Counted from the stretch's first letter, positions 33,694-47,039 are shown. The stretch: 64,000 bases of DNA from Paramarasmius palmivorus (GCA_037176845.1 JAYKXP010000142.1:1-64000), one strand, 5' to 3'. The notes: generated by a model not told the origin, from the sequence alone. A program made the numbers and translations.

Positions 33694-34933
33694 CTATGCT
33701 CCAAAGATCCTCTCATGTTCCAAACAGATTTCCAATGCTGCTATGATCGACTTCTCCCATGGTATGTATTCCTTCATTCCCAACACCTCAATTGTGAAAG
33801 AGAGGTCCATCGGTGCATCTGTCTGCGCCGGCAGAGTCGCATCGGGGGCTGGAAGACGATGCTCAAGCTCTGGATGAGTTTCTTTCACGACTTCGACAGC
33901 ATCTCTCCACTTGAATATTCCCGAGGAAACTATCATCCGTTTGTAACGACCAGGTACGGGAGGAGTTTCCAATGCCAAAACGTGAGCTTTTGCGGCATCC
34001 CGCACATCGACGACGTAGCCAAAGACGTGGGGAGGCAAGATGTCTGGCCCGTTGAGACCGCCTGTGATCAGTCCGTACACAACGGCATTAGTGCCCAGGT
34101 GATTGATATCTTTTGGAAGCGGATAATGAGGAACAAGAGGTCCTAGAACCAGAGATGGGAGAACTATCAGAAAGCGATGAATAAGTGTGAGTTTCTCGGA
34201 TCGGATTCGACGACTCACGGACAGTGAGGGTCGACATCAGAATGTTCTCGCGCGAGCTCACACATTTTTTTGTCCGTAACGGTCTTCGCAGCATGATACA
34301 CCACGCCTGGATCCTGTTGGGTAGGTTTGATGTCCCTCAGCTCCATTGGTCCAAAATTCTTCTCGGTGATGATATTGCCTTCGAAACCTTCCCTAAACCC
34401 AACTATTATGATAAATTGTAAAAAGTGTTTTCGGAGCCAGTTGTTCGAGGCTTACAGTCGAAGAGAGTCAAAGATGACCCAGTCACGATAATCTTCTTGA
34501 TTCCGGATGCGATTGCTTGTCTCAGAATGCTCAATGTTCCTTCGTATATACCCTATGGGTGACTTTAAACATCAGCTAATATTGCAACACAGCTTGACCC
34601 GAACCTCGAAGGTTTCCTCGTTAGTCGCACCATTGAAGAACGCTGGACAAGCAGTGTGAATGACCGCTGATACGTCCTTCAAAGCCTCACTGTAGTCCTC
34701 GAATAGGCCTGGGATTTCAACTATGTCTAGCGGAGAACTTGGGTCGGGGAAAATTTTCCTGAGTTTGGATGAGGAACGGACAGCAGCGCGAACTTTGATG
34801 CCTTTCGCGAGCAGCTGAGATACGATGTGGGAGCCAATGAAGCCTGTTGAGCCAGTAACCTTGAAGGTATCAGTGATTTACTGTTAAACAATGAGTGAAG
34901 ACGTACGAGTACGGGTCCAGATGTCGAAGACAT
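33694..34933 (-). CDS. NAD(P)-dependent reductase (extended SDR), one frame break
   Basis: This is a Rossmann-fold reductase of the extended short-chain family (dihydroflavonol-reductase / 3-beta-HSD type), reducing a carbonyl with NADPH. It starts MSSTSGPVL, then an intron, then VTGSTGFIGSHIVSQLLA (nucleotide-binding TGxxGxxG), KVRAAVRSSSKL, SAVIHTACPAFF, GIKKIIVTGSS and VVYHAAKTVTDKKM (active-site Tyr and Lys in YxxxK). PSLVLGPLVPHYPLPKDINH and the C-terminal substrate lobe follow. The stop is at 33696-33694. The frame is lost at about 34225, where GTCGACCCTCACTGTCC carries one base more than needed to keep DVDxTV before the last intron. Four relatives lie at 47.1, 49.5, 62.1 and 63.7 kb. 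This copy is the most diverged. Confidence 0.7.
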
Positions 34934-35589
34934 TTGGGGGACTCTGATTATGATGATGCATGTGTATCCCGCTCCTTTTAATACAATCCAGCTATCGAAA
35001 CCACTACTGGACGGTCAAGACGCTAACCATAAGTAATAAAGCATCACCCACCAGCAGAAGCAAGTGACCTCACCGAGGCAGCTGTTTTGAATTTACCCGC
35101 GGGATTAATGCATCACCACATGCAAATAATGGCTGCTGTAAAAGGCTAGTTGCCTACTAATCAGCTCATATGAACAGCAGACCATTGAAAGAGTGAGGTG
35201 CGCTACGTCGTTTGTGCTTCGAAACACTCTGGGTCAGATACAACCATCGACGAATGTAGCAGTGCGCCTCCAACGGAAATTGTGTTGATGGGATGAGTTG
35301 ATTAAGTTCAAACAAGGTTCCACGAGTGTTCCACGTTCCACGCTGCCAGAAATTTTTCGGGATTTCCCGAAGCCTCTCTTCCCACAACCATCATAACAAG
35401 TAAGTACGTCTACGGTCTATGCCTCAAAGTACTACTGCCAAGTCCCGGACTCAAAATTTCGAAAGCAGTCGCATCAGCGGGTTTTTATCATTCCGATTGA
35501 CTCCATTGCTGTTTAAGTGCCTAATGAATACGACCGATTTGATGGTTACGATAGCTTTGTGAAGACAAGCAGGTGATCTTTCTTACGCA
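34934..35589. other. Intergenic, nothing recognised
   Basis: This is the promoter of the reductase (minus strand) and about 500 bp beyond. The short open frames seen here have no family motif. Confidence 0.4.
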
Positions 35590-36066
35590 GGGGCCTGGGA
35601 CTGGTATCGACCAAGAGGAGAGGCAATCAAGCATCGGTATTTCAAAGCTTCATACCTTACGATCGTACAGACTCGGCTTCACAGTAATGGTGCGTTTCAA
35701 GTAGAAATTTGATCATTCGTAAGCCTGTGCTGATTTTTATCGCAGGTATTCAATGAGATGAATACCTCAACGGTAGTATCATACACTCCATCTGAACTGG
35801 ATTCCCTGGATCTGTCGCTCTCGACGGGCGCGAGATATGTTATCATTGTGGAGCCAACTCTCAATCTTTGCACGGGCGTAACCACAAGCAGCGACGTGCT
35901 GTGTCCCAGCTTCTGTGCCGAGGGCACTTCTGCGGGCTTCACCCCAAGTCTTGATATAAATCACATAGTGTCATTCAATTACGACGGTATAAGTGGAAAA
36001 ACTCGGCATGAAATCACCTCTTGTTCACCGTCCCAGTGTCACTTCGGTAGCAACGTACTGGGTTGA
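35590..36066 (+). CDS. Possible hypothetical gene, ends unclear
   Basis: Two stretches look coding and join across a likely intron (about 35694-35746, GTGCGT...ATCGCAG): GPGTGIDQEERQSSIGIS ... YRLGFTVM, then VFNEMNTSTVVSYTPSELDS, LDLSLSTGARYVIIVEP and LCPSFCAEGTSAGF. The second part keeps an open frame to TGA near 36066. No start codon can be chosen with confidence and no family is recognised. It may be the decayed end of an older gene. Confidence 0.28.
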
Positions 36067-36141
36067 AGCGTCGGACTAGGACACGGGTCAAACGCTCCAC
36101 CTCTATGCCGTGACATCTACCGTTGGCGCTGTTGGAAGGTG

Positions 36142-36148
36142 TATAAAA
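36142..36148 (+). promoter_or_regulatory. TATA box of the cysteine-rich secreted protein
   Basis: TATAAAA lies 58 nt before the ATG at 36207. Confidence 0.55.
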
Positions 36149-36206
36149 GGCTAGAAATGGTAAGAGCCAGGAAGACTGCAAACCTTTCATACCCATACAT
36201 TCAACC

Positions 36207-36739
36207 ATGCACACCAAGCCACTATTTGTTTTCATTATTACTATCGCAGCCTCTGTCCACGGAGCGCTGGCTGTCTGCGACCCTCCCGACGACACTGCTC
36301 CGAAGTGCGAAACTACCGATGGCAGCCCGCTGGTAGGTCAATTTCAGCGCTAAACACTGAACGTCCACGTTTCTGACACGAACCCAGACTGAGGACTGTC
36401 AAACCGCCATAGAACAACTTGGAACCAACAATCGCTGCTTGGTCACGAATCAATTCGGTTCTGGATGCAGTACTATTACTAGATACAACACATGCAAGGT
36501 CGAATTTCTTTTCAACCTCGTACCTTTCACTTGACTGATTCCACACTACCTAGATTGATGCATGCTCAGTCGGCGGTCAGGGTGCCCTCTCAGACGGAGT
36601 CAATTGTGGTGGTTATCTCCAAACCATTCTCAATGAATGCGGCAGGGATGGACGAGTTGGAGGGCAACTCCACCCCAAGCAGTGCAACCAGCCATATAGC
36701 GCAGATAGGCAGTACAGGCTCCAGTTCTCTCACAATTGA
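36207..36739 (+). CDS. Small secreted cysteine-rich protein, 140 aa
   Basis: This is an extracellular protein with a clear signal peptide (MHTKPLFVFIITIAASVHGA). Exons 36207-36332, 36388-36498 and 36554-36739 join in frame (141 codons). The mature part has about ten cysteines in the pattern C-x9-C, DCQTAIEQLG, NNRCLVTNQFGSGCSTI, NTCKIDACSVGGQG, VNCGGYLQTILNECGRDGR and HPKQCNQ. It ends YRLQFSHN. Such disulfide-rich secreted proteins of 100-150 residues are common in Agaricomycetes as candidate effectors or surface-active proteins. I see no named domain. An effector or antimicrobial role would be guesswork. The gene is intact and has a TATA box at typical distance, so expression is likely. Confidence 0.7.
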
Positions 36740-37907
36740 ACGAGTTTGTTCAACGTGTAATTCACTGTTTTCGAAATGAGGTCCAGTATTGGATTCTTCG
36801 GGGTTGATTGTCATCTGGCGGCTGGAAAGGTGTACCGGCAAGCGACATTCCTAGTTTCTCAGCATCAAATACGGCGCCCGATATTGCTCATTTGTCGCGT
36901 TTCATTACACTGAAAATAGGCAGAAGAATATGTTGACATAACTCTCGTTCGATGTCCGACATCAATTCCGAAGGCAAGATCAAGAACGAGTTCCGTCGGA
37001 GTCAGGGTGACTGGGCTCGGGTTCCAAAGGCAAAGACTCTTGTCACAGACTATCACCGGTCAGTCCTGAGCAAACCAGCTCTCGCAATGTCTCGTTGTTT
37101 TGCAGTACTTTTTGGGGTCCAAGGCACCTGAACCCGACGTCTTTTCGTTTCGGGTCGCAAGGAGTTGTCGAATAGCTCTCTCCGAGATGTCCGAATTCAT
37201 GACATCTCGGTATATCTCCCTTGTTCTCCGATTGAAGACAACATTTTACAGCAAGTGAACGATTTCCCACGTCAACCTTCAATATGCCAAGTAGTGAGCT
37301 CATTATGATAGGAAAGCGCAGCGAAACGAGAGCGACGGCAGGAACGAATGCGAAAAGTAGAGATGTTCCACCTGGCCTGGAGTCAGCAGACTCAGGTTGA
37401 ATGAAATCGTTCCGTAAAGTGCCTGGCACTGTGGAGCAGCAGAAGTGACGAGGAACCTTTACGAGTAGAAAGATCAAAATGCTGAAGCTATGGCAGGCTC
37501 CTCCGTGGGCTGAGACTGAGAGTACACTGAAACGAGACGTGCAACGGACTGAGGCAGTTTCGTTATTTAAAAGAGTCACATGAACCAGGGCGTCTAACGG
37601 CCGAGTTTGTGGACGCGTCTTGCCCTTGGCCAGTGCGGTCACCATCGTTTCAGTTCTGATTTGATTTTCTTCTGCCCGGAGCTTTTACTGTCATTATGGC
37701 TGTCATTCCGTATAAAGAGTGCAAGCGAAGTCTGCTATCCTTATCCCTCCTTGTCTCTTCCATTAGCTCATCGGAGGCTTCCCTACCTGAACGTCCTTCT
37801 TTTTGATCATCATTTTCATCGCTCGTTATAGCCTTCAGCGATATCATTCAAACGCTCTTTAGACCGCAGCAGCTTCATACAACCGACCTTGGACTCTCCG
37901 GACCATC
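36740..37907. other. Intergenic, upstream of the GH3 gene
   Basis: About 1.2 kb serve at least in part as the beta-glucosidase promoter. A TATAAAG lies at about 37711, 191 nt before the ATG. A 200-codon open frame on the minus strand (37043-37645) has no family motif or splice structure and is not counted as a gene. Confidence 0.4.
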
Positions 37908-40900
37908 ATGGCTATTCGGCTGACGTCGTGCTTCATCCTTTTGGCTTGTCTTTACGCTCCGGTTATCCATGGATTCGAGACGAGTGTGTAAATTCAAGTT
38001 GCTGTAGAAGTCGAAAAACTCAATAGGATGACGCAGGAACTTGGGATGAATCGTATGCTTTGGCGAATCAGACTGTTTCGTTGATGACTTTGGATGAGAA
38101 GGTTGCAATGGTTACGGGAGTTGGACAATTCAGCAGTGCGTTCTTCGTTGTTGGAGATTCTTCAACAATAGCTAATCTACAAAACTATAGGCCGTTGTGT
38201 CGGTAACATCAAACCACCAACTCGCTCTTTCTCTGTATCTGGCCTGAATGTCACTATCCCGCCGGTTCGTTGCAAATGTCTTCTCTCTGGCGTTGTCTCA
38301 TGCAGAACATGAAGATCTGTCTCTCGGACGGCCCAGCTGGAATGCGTCTCGTGAAGCAAGTAACGGGTTTCCCGAGTGGTATCAATACCGCCTCTACCTT
38401 CAGCAAAAGACTCATGCGAGCACGCGGCGTCGCCATTGGAGAAGAGTTCAGAGGCAAAGGCACGTACACTCTTTCCGAATCCCGATCCACCATATGGTAC
38501 AATAACGTTTTCAGGATCCCATGTGTTTCTTGGACCGGGCATGGATATTGTACGTTCGCCCGAATATTACCTTCCCTTTTCTGATGGACTCAACCGAAAT
38601 ACTTCCGCAGATGAGGAACCCGAAGATGGGAAGAGGATGGGAAAGGTATATCCTAATCCTAATCCTGATTGCACCGAAATTGTCCTGACGACTGTATCTG
38701 GCGATAGCTTTGGTCCTGATCCGTACCTGACTGGCGAAGCTTCCTACGAGACCATTGTTGGCGTTCAGAGTACTGGTGTGCAAGCGTGTGCCAAGCATCT
38801 CGTCGCGAACAACCAAGAACATTGGAGGTTCGTTCTCTGATACCTCAGGTTCTGGTAATATCTGTCGTTGCTCACATGGAACACCTCAGGTACGGTCTTA
38901 GCGCAGATGTGGATGATAGAACTCTCCGGGAGCTGTATTGGTGGCCGTTCATGCGAAGCATTGATGTGAGCACCTGATATTTGCGGCCAGGGTTGATGCT
39001 CACCGTAAACTATCCAGGCTGATGTTTCGTCGGTGATGTGCGCATACAATCGGTACAACCAAACCTCATCTTGCCAGAATGCAGGTCTACTTGGACCTAA
39101 TGGTATTCTGAGGAAGGATGGCTTCAAAGGTTAGCGTGTATGTAGTTGGCATGTGCTATACCGCTTGCTGATGTTCCGGGTGACAGGATACGTCATGAGC
39201 GACTGGGGTGCAACACACGACAACCCAGAACAGAACGCTAATGGCGGTTTGGACATGGAACAGCCAGGAGACTGGATTGTAATCGGTAATCTCGCTTTAG
39301 CCGTTAAAGTGCCTTGCCCTGAACCTCTCGATCTCAGGTGGCGGCCAATTCGGCAACAAGTTGAAGAATGCGGTGAACAATGGTGCTGTCCCAGTTTCTG
39401 TACGGTTCTTCCGCCTCTTTGGCCGCCTACTTTCATTGACGTCAACCGATTGTAGCGGTTGAATGAGATGGTCACTCGTATCCTAGTGCCATGGTTCCGA
39501 TTAGGTCAAGATCAGGTTAATATTCTGTATCTGTTCTTTCAGCTTTGATTCTCACCCGCGTGACCATAGGGCTTCCCGGAAACGAACTTTGACGCTCAGA
39601 AAGGCCGATGGATCTGGCTCACTTAATTTGAACGTTAATGTCAGGACAGACGCCCATACAGCTCTCACAAGAGAAATCGGCGCAGCAAGTGCGGTGTTAT
39701 TAAAGAACAGTCGCACGACAGATACAGGTGCGTCTGGAATGTGCTGCTATTGCCTGTGAAGTGAACTAATCAAGCTTTCTCAGGTGCACCCACCGGAACA
39801 ACCATTCGTGGGCTTCCTTTGGCGAAGAGTAAACTTAAATCTATCGCTATTATTGGAAAGGACGCAAAGCAGTTGAATCAGCAGTGCAGCGGTGGTCTGA
39901 ATCAGTGTAATGATGGCACCATGGTCATTGGGTCAGTCTCTACTTTTTCTGTTCTGTTCTTTGGAGCACCTCGTTGATCATGGGCCTCGCAGATGGGGAT
40001 CCGGTTCCAACTCCCTCGATTTCGTTGTTCCGCCCAACGAAGCTATCAAGAGTTATATTGATGGCTCGGCGACTATCACGGAATCCTTGTCGAACGACTT
40101 GAACGACGGACCAAAGGCTGCAGCAGGGAAAGATGCTGCGATCGTCTTTGTTAATGCGTAAGTTCGCACTCCACTGAGTATACAAGGAGGATGCTAAAAA
40201 TGTAATCTAGCATGAGCGGCGAACTCGGGTTTTACTTTATTGTCGAAGGTAACATGGGTGACAGGAATGATTTGGACCTTTGGTGGAAGGGTGGGAGCTG
40301 GTTTGTTATCTTGACACATCACGATTGAGTTGTTTAAGCTCATTTACTACAGGTTGAAAGGGTTGCTGCAGTCAACAGTAACACTATCGTCGTAATTCAC
40401 TCTGTTGGTCCAGTTCCCCTTGGATGGGCTAATCATCCAAATATCACGGGTAGGTGGGATTCCACTGGCGCGTTGGATGGGTTTGAAACAGATTCAACAG
40501 GTATTATCTATGCTGGCGCGCCTGGAGAGCAAACTGGACCTGCTGCTGTTGACGTTTTGTTTGGTGATGTGAACCCTAGTGGACGACTCCCATTCAGTAT
40601 CGCGGATGTAAGTGATAGGCATAATGTTGCTGTCAGTCGTTAATGTCTATTTTTTTTAGACCGAGGATGCCTATGGCACAGAGATTGTCACTGGTCTTAA
40701 TGGCTTCCCTACCATTCCTTATACCGAGAAACTTCTCATTGACTATCGATACATGGACGACAAGGGTATCACCCCTCGATTCGAGTTTGGCTATGGGCTC
40801 TCGTATACCACCTTCGAGTATAGCGATATTTCTGTCAGCTCTAGCTCGATAAGCTTCACGGTTAAAAACACCGGAGTGTTTGATGGAACGGAGATACCGC

Positions 40901-41181
40901 AGTTGTATCTCACATTCCCGGACGGTGCCGGCGAGCCGAAGAAGGTTTTGAGAGGATTCGAGGAAGTCAAACTGGCCAGCGGCGCAAGTCAGAGAGTGGA
41001 GATGAAGCTGTCAGAGAAGGAGATAAGGTGTGTTGTGTTTCTTGTCGGATCCTCGGGTTTCGCTGATTGTTGATGTAGTGTATGGGATACTCCGAGCCAG
41101 TCATGGAAACGACCTGCAGGAACATACTCAGTGCATGTCGGAGCGTCGATCAAGGACATTCGTTTGACGGGAACGTTTTGA
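37908..41181 (+). CDS. Secreted GH3 beta-glucosidase, two apparent frame breaks
   Basis: This enzyme hydrolyses terminal beta-glucosyl residues of cellobiose and related sugars outside the cell. Signal peptide [20 protein letters not shown] is followed by the GH3 N-domain: [20 protein letters not shown] then [45 protein letters not shown] (substrate-binding Lys-His) and the nucleophile loop [12 protein letters not shown] (Asp at about 39197). The C-domain shows [37 protein letters not shown] and [15 protein letters not shown]; the fibronectin-III-like tail ends [11 protein letters not shown]. About 18 exons fit. One intron (38460-38514) has a GC donor. One extra base near 39601 ([13 protein letters not shown]) and one missing G near 40303 (WWKGG-ELVERV) break the frame. 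The catalytic parts are otherwise perfect, so consensus error is plausible. Confidence 0.82.
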
Positions 41182-42005
41182 GGGACCCGTTACACAACAA
41201 CCAAACTTTTTTCTTTCGTTTTTTGAAAAGGACTCTTCCTCCAAGCCATTCGTTTACATTACTGATCGTGTATTGATATAAGGATATCTATGAACTTTCG
41301 GAACTTGTATCAAGTGGAAGTGTGCCGCGGGATCCTACAGTTCAAGTTGGTTAGCTTGACGGCAAGCTGTGGAGGTGCATGTTCTGGATTGCTATCGCGG
41401 GTGATCCTGTTACGTTCCAGTGTTCTCGAGTGAATTCAAAAGTGAATTGGTGTTACTCTGCCACTCTTGGCAAGGAAGCTTCAAGCCTGGGGCTTACCGT
41501 CGGTTATCTGTGCTCCCAGGCTTTCCCACATCTCCGCGCTGGTTTGCATCTTTGCGATTCCTCTTCGCTTCGTGATCTATCAATAGAACTCTCGTCACCT
41601 CTGACTGCAGCATGTTTCCGCCATTCTCCAGAAAGCGGAGCTGAATAAATTTATGCACGAAAAAACAGTGTGAATGACGCGATGCCGAGGCGGCGAGTCT
41701 ATTTCGACGTCACAAGCCTCCGTTTTCGATCCCGGGGCAGTCCTGATGTGGACTTTGTCCGGAGGATTTCACATTTTTCATATTCTCCCATCTTTAGCTT
41801 TCCGTCTTCTTCTCCTTCACCTCGTTGTCCTCAACGACGGGCACATCTTCCCCGGCGTCTGGCACGGTCCCGAGCTCTGCTCGTGTGGTATGGACCTGTT
41901 GACGTCTTTGGGCTTCCACAGTAACGACATTATTTGATTGAAGATTCACGGTAGCAATCATTTACTGGATATTCAAGTTCTGGGAAGCATTGTGAGGGAG
42001 ACAAT
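41182..42005. other. Intergenic, nothing recognised
   Basis: The GH3 3' flank and the promoter region of the PH-domain gene. Two overlapping frames near 41670-41937 have no homology that I can see. Confidence 0.4.
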
Positions 42006-45000
42006 ATGGAGGAAAGACCACGTTCTCAATCTGTTATGCAAACGAGGAATTCTTCATTCCAGGTATGTCGTATACCATCATTAACGGGCCAATTAGTCTC
42101 TGAAAGGTTACATGTTTGCGATGTCATAGTTCAAGGCCAGCAGGATATTTCAAAAAGTGACTCAGTTTCGCGGAAGACTTCGGCTTTCATCTTCCTCTCG
42201 AAAATCACAAGACGACCGCGAAGGACCGTACATGATGGGTCGTCACACGAACTCGATGGATCTCAACTCTCACATGGCTGCTAAGCCTTACATGTCCCAG
42301 CCAGTCTTGGGGAACCTTGAGCCAGCTCATGGACACGATGGCTCTGAATCATATTCTTCTAATTCCACTACTTCACCCAACTACTCCCCGCGACGAACAG
42401 AAATCACTATCCCCGATCACCGCGAAGCATCCCAGCGTTCAGCCCCTGCAAATGTGTCCAGACATGCTGCTGTAGCCATGGGTGTCGTGAATGGTACAGC
42501 AGTCAGCATGTCGATTGGCAGTGCAAAAGGCTTGAGTCTCGATGGTTTGCCAAGCGATCCACCCCATTCTTACTCTATGCCAGCATCGACTGCTAATACA
42601 AGAGGGTTCCAGCCTTCCGGCTTGCCATCATCCGCGTACCAGCACCCGCCCCATTCTAGTCAAGTCAAAGTGATGACATCGACTATAAACGCTGGATCGG
42701 GGTCACAGCCGAAGCCTGCAGATGAAAGCTCGGGAATTACACGGTTCAAAGTGCAAGGAGGGACATCGAACAAGCGAGATACCGACGTAGCCTCGTCTCA
42801 CACTTCGACATCTGCAAAGGCGAAGTCTCAAGGCACAGCAATTGTTTCTTCAGAACCTATAGGCCCGGCTTTTCCCCCTCGGACACCTCCGAAGAACACG
42901 AAGGTATCTTCTGAGAAAGGCAGACATTTCATGGAAGTGCATGGGACATCTTCTGACGAGAACCCAGATAATAATACTCATAAAGCCTCAGGAACTGCTT
43001 CAATGACCGCGGATGCGGACTCCCACGCTCGACCGTCTACTTCCGCTTCCGCTCTTTCCACTAGCACCACCTCCTCTTCAGCCACCATAACACCTCGCAC
43101 GTACAGGAAAGCAGATCTCGAGGCTATACCCCCTGTTCCGGCATTACCGGACTCTATCACCCAGACATATATTCCTAACAAGGTCCCATCATCGTCATCA
43201 TCCACCTCGCAGCGTACCGCAGCAGCATCCCCTCCACCTCTCACTCCAACGCGATCGGCAACGTTACCCTTGTCTCCTCATGGTGATAGTTCATCAGTTC
43301 CATCGTTCATTCATGACGCTCCCTCGTCTTCAACCTTCCCAAGCCGTCGGCCGTTCACAGCCCCGCGCCTCACGTCACCACTCCCTGGCCACACTCGATT
43401 TAGCTTGACAGATGGAGATGGTGGTTCGGCGCGCTTATCTCCCTCGATTATCATTAGACAACCAGCTTGGCCTATACTTCATCTGCCTCCGGTCGAGAAA
43501 GAGCAGGGTCGACCAAGTACGAGTCCAGGGCCAAGTAGTCTCCACAGTCCGCTTGGGGGCACGGTCATCTCTAATGATGGGTCGGGTACTGTGGGAAGGC
43601 GTGGTAGCATCACAACAGGACCTAGGTTGAGACACATGCCCGCTTTGCCTATGGCTGGGCAAAACGAGGAAGGCGATGATGATGAATTGGTTGATGAAGA
43701 TGATGTTAGTAGTTCATCAGATGATGATTCGGATGAACATGAAGTTTTTGTTGATGCTGAAGAGGACGAGGAAGGGGAGGAGACAACCTCAATACACAGG
43801 TCAAGCACGGAAATGACTTCCAGAGGTCTTGGGAGCCATTTACCAATGGTCGACACGTCCCGGATCGATCTGTCTTTTATTAACAGAGACAAAGACGATG
43901 TTGCCACCCCAAAGGCCACGAGCTCGAGCAATGCCACCAGGACGCCAGTGTTCGGGCAGCAACAGTATCACGACTATTTTTCTGGCATCTTTTCGTCTTC
44001 ACAGCCTGGCAAGACCCCTCGAGCTACACCTTTTTCCACACCCTTCACGTCCGATCCCCCGCCACTCACCATTAAAATGCCTCCTATGCCGCGTTCTACG
44101 AATAATCGTGGTTCAAATGTTCATAAGCAAGCTTCGAGGAGTATGTTTGATTTATCTGCTATTATGAGTGATCGAGAGGATCATGACGGTGTATTGGATC
44201 ATGCTGCTGGGATCGGAAGAAGAGATTCAAAAGTCGAGACAAAGGCACCAGTTAAAGGGACATCTCATCGCGATAATGACGAAGAGGATTGCAGCGGGAA
44301 AGCCAGTTCTAGTCATCCAGTTCCATCTATCGTTGCGCCGACTCCCAAGCTAGCCCCACTTCTGACCTCAACACCGACAGAGCACGATACTTCTGCAGGC
44401 AAAAGTTCCAATGGTAGCTCTGGTCTCGCTACACCCGCCTCTCCTCAACTTCGTCGTCGTCGCTCCATGCCTGTGTTCACACCATCCTCACCTCCGCCTC
44501 CATATCCATCTTTTGCACCATTATACCCTCTTGCTGCTCAGCTTCTACCACCGCCACCAATTGACGCACCTTCATCCCCTCCTCCATTTCACCATCCTGA
44601 AGAAGGCCATGAACGCTTACCCCCATATACCAATGACATTTATCTGCGCGCTATCATGCCACGAAAGATGGAGTTTTCGCAACCTAACGTGCAAGCCAAG
44701 GACCGCAAGTGGCGGCGTGTGGTATGTGAACTTGAAGGGACGGTTTTTCGCGTGTATCGGTGTCCTGCAAAATGGGTAGGCAGCGGAAGAAGTGGAAAAG
44801 TAGTTGACTGGTGGGAGAGGAAAGTTGGTGTTGGCGATGTTAGTGTGGGTGTCGGTATTGGTGGAGGTACAGGCGGCGCCATTGGCTCCATCACAAACGC
44901 TGGTACAGGTGGCACTGTCGGTGTCCATTTGTCTGGCGATGGGGATGGGGATGAAGCAGAGATGGCGAGAAGGAGACGGCAGCAGAAGCTCGATGGTGAT

Positions 45001-45996
45001 GATGGCGGACCGCAACCTGAAACGACTGAAGTCAGGCTTGGGCCGAGGACTTCACCGCGCGAACAGACGAATAGAGGCAGAACGCAGGATCGTGGTGCTG
45101 TTGGACGTGGACGTGGACAGGAGGAAACCCTGGCACATCAGCCCAAGCAGCCTTCAAGATCGAGATTGGCGAACTTGCTCAAACCCAGCAAATCTCATGG
45201 CAGGTCGAATAGTGATGTTTCAAACCAGTCGTTGTTAGCAAGCGGTGCTGATAGTCCACCTTCTCGTTCCTCGTTCAATCTTCCTCGACCTTCTTTTGGA
45301 GTGTCGCGCTCCAGTGGTCCAGGGTCAACGACCTCTCAGTCTGATAATTCAATCACTGAGGAACCGCGAAATCCTCTACGGAGCATCAGGCCCTCCCCAT
45401 CCAGGCAGAGTCTGACCGCGTCCTCCCAGGGCCATACCCAGGAATCTGAACGGCGGAAGCATTAGTACTACTCGATCTAGATCGGGAACAGGTACAGGTA
45501 TGAACACCGATCCTCCGTGGAGGCCCGGTGCCTCTTGCCCTGAACCCGAAAAGGAGGACTTGATCAAAGCATATACGTTACAACATGCTGAGAGCGGTTT
45601 GGGCAACGACTATGTGAAGAGGAAGAATGTCATCAGGGTGCGGATGGAAGGAGAACAGTTTTTGATCCAAGCAAGAGACGTTCCAGAGGTCGTTGCGTGG
45701 ATTGAGGTGGGGAACTTTGAACGTTTCGCCATCCTATTACTAAAACACTCAACTTGTAGGGCTTGCACGCAGCTGCGAATATCGCTTTAGATCTTGATGA
45801 ACGCCCTATGCCCCGTGGTCCCCTCTTTCCTAGGTACGATAGGCGTGTATCCTATTCCTTGGCTATGTGCTGATGCTGTTTCAGGCGAAGGCGTCGACGA
45901 CCACGTAGAGCCGGCACTGACACAAGTAATGCCAACGGTAACGAGGCACAAACGTCCGACGGCAGGACAGGTGCTCTTGACCCACGACAATCATGA
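42006..45996 (+). CDS. Large PH-domain protein with long disordered N-terminal part
   Basis: Exon 1 (42006-42062, [19 protein letters not shown]) joins after an intron (42063-42129) to a continuous frame running to about 45440. The first 700-800 residues are Ser/Thr/Pro-rich and probably unstructured, with a strongly acidic block ([30 protein letters not shown]) near 43660-43780. A pleckstrin-homology domain follows: [37 protein letters not shown], then a long Gly-rich and charged insertion, then [33 protein letters not shown] and [20 protein letters not shown]. The end is an Arg-rich stretch and ALDPRQS. One extra base near 45440 (CAGGAATC) separates the two halves of the PH domain. It probably binds phosphoinositides at the plasma membrane; the role is unknown. 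Confidence 0.72.
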
Positions 45997-46719
45997 TGCG
46001 AGGAAAGTTCCATCCGAGTGCAACCCCATACTATTCACTTTCATTTACATTAGGCTTTGGTTTTATTGACTCTTAGCATTCACGCAAACCTTGTTATTTT
46101 ACTTCTGATCTTATCCGTTGATTTCTATTCACCACGTTGTTTTAATATCAATCTACTCACTCATTGCTATCGTTTAGTGTCCTGTGTTGTTAAATAGGTG
46201 TAGCATAACAGTGGCTATAGAGTTTTAGTAGGCCTGGAGGGCCTTATGGACTGAAAAGTAACCGGTAACGGTCGACATGTTCAAATCCTATTATTTCTCG
46301 CGGTACATGCTACTTGAGTTGATTCGAAGATATGCATCTCTACCACGTTTGCCGCAGGTGATTGACTTGTATACTGCACACCTCGGAATACTGGCCGTTG
46401 AAGGAGTTCCTCTGAAAGCTTCATAATAGTCTTTACACAACAGCAGCTGCCCATGTGAAGTAGAGCTCCGGTTAGCGACAAAGACCCGAATATATCAGGT
46501 CTTGGATATGCGTCAACAATGACAGGTCAAATGACAGGGACCGTGCGCGTGCGCGTGAGAGTCTGGGACCGCCGCGTCACTCATCCGTGACATTCATGCT
46601 TGACGTGACTTACTCTCTTCTTGCCAGGCCCACTGTGGCCTCCTGCCTCGTAATCAGTCCGCATTTGGACTCTCCTGTCTACCGTATTCATCAAGAATCC
46701 AAGAAACTGACTGGGCTAG
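45997..46719. other. Intergenic left of the duplicated reductase block
   Basis: The 3' flank of the PH-domain gene and unique sequence up to the left edge of the segmental duplication. No gene is seen. Confidence 0.4.
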
Positions 46720-47039
46720 CCTTGTAATCAGTCCGCTATCCAACAAATGACTTGAATACTTCTCCTGTCTGCCGTGGACATCAAAACAGACCAGCTCAGG
46801 CCCATATCAATCGCCAAAGTTGCTTATGCATCGAGGAAGAGGGTGACAAACACACCGAGGTTATGGCCGAGCTCGATTTGGCATCAGCAATATTTGTGAC
46901 CCAGGTGTTCCCTGGTGTTCCACATAGTAGATAGTCGAGCTAAGTTGGTCTGTCATACTAAAATTTACCGACAGTGCTTACAGATATATCATCTTACCAA
47001 CCCTATATTTCTCTAATCCCAAGGTTTCTGTACGGAAAA

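Noticed and set aside
31190..34933. Complete secondary-metabolite cluster
   Set aside because: A P450 and a reductase lie together, but no terpene, polyketide or peptide synthase is found in the window.
36207..36739. KP4-like killer protein
   Set aside because: The cysteine spacing and the Gly-rich C-terminal motif of KP4 proteins are not matched; called only as a cysteine-rich secreted protein.
37043..37645. 200-codon open frame on the minus strand upstream of GH3
   Set aside because: No recognisable domain, unusual composition, no fitting introns and located in the likely GH3 promoter.
43479..43937. Ser-rich minus-strand frame opposite the PH-domain gene
   Set aside because: It arises from the acidic and Ser-rich codons of the sense gene.
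46270..46300. Possible tRNA T-arm (GTTCAAATCCT)
   Set aside because: No matching acceptor, D or anticodon stems could be folded around it.
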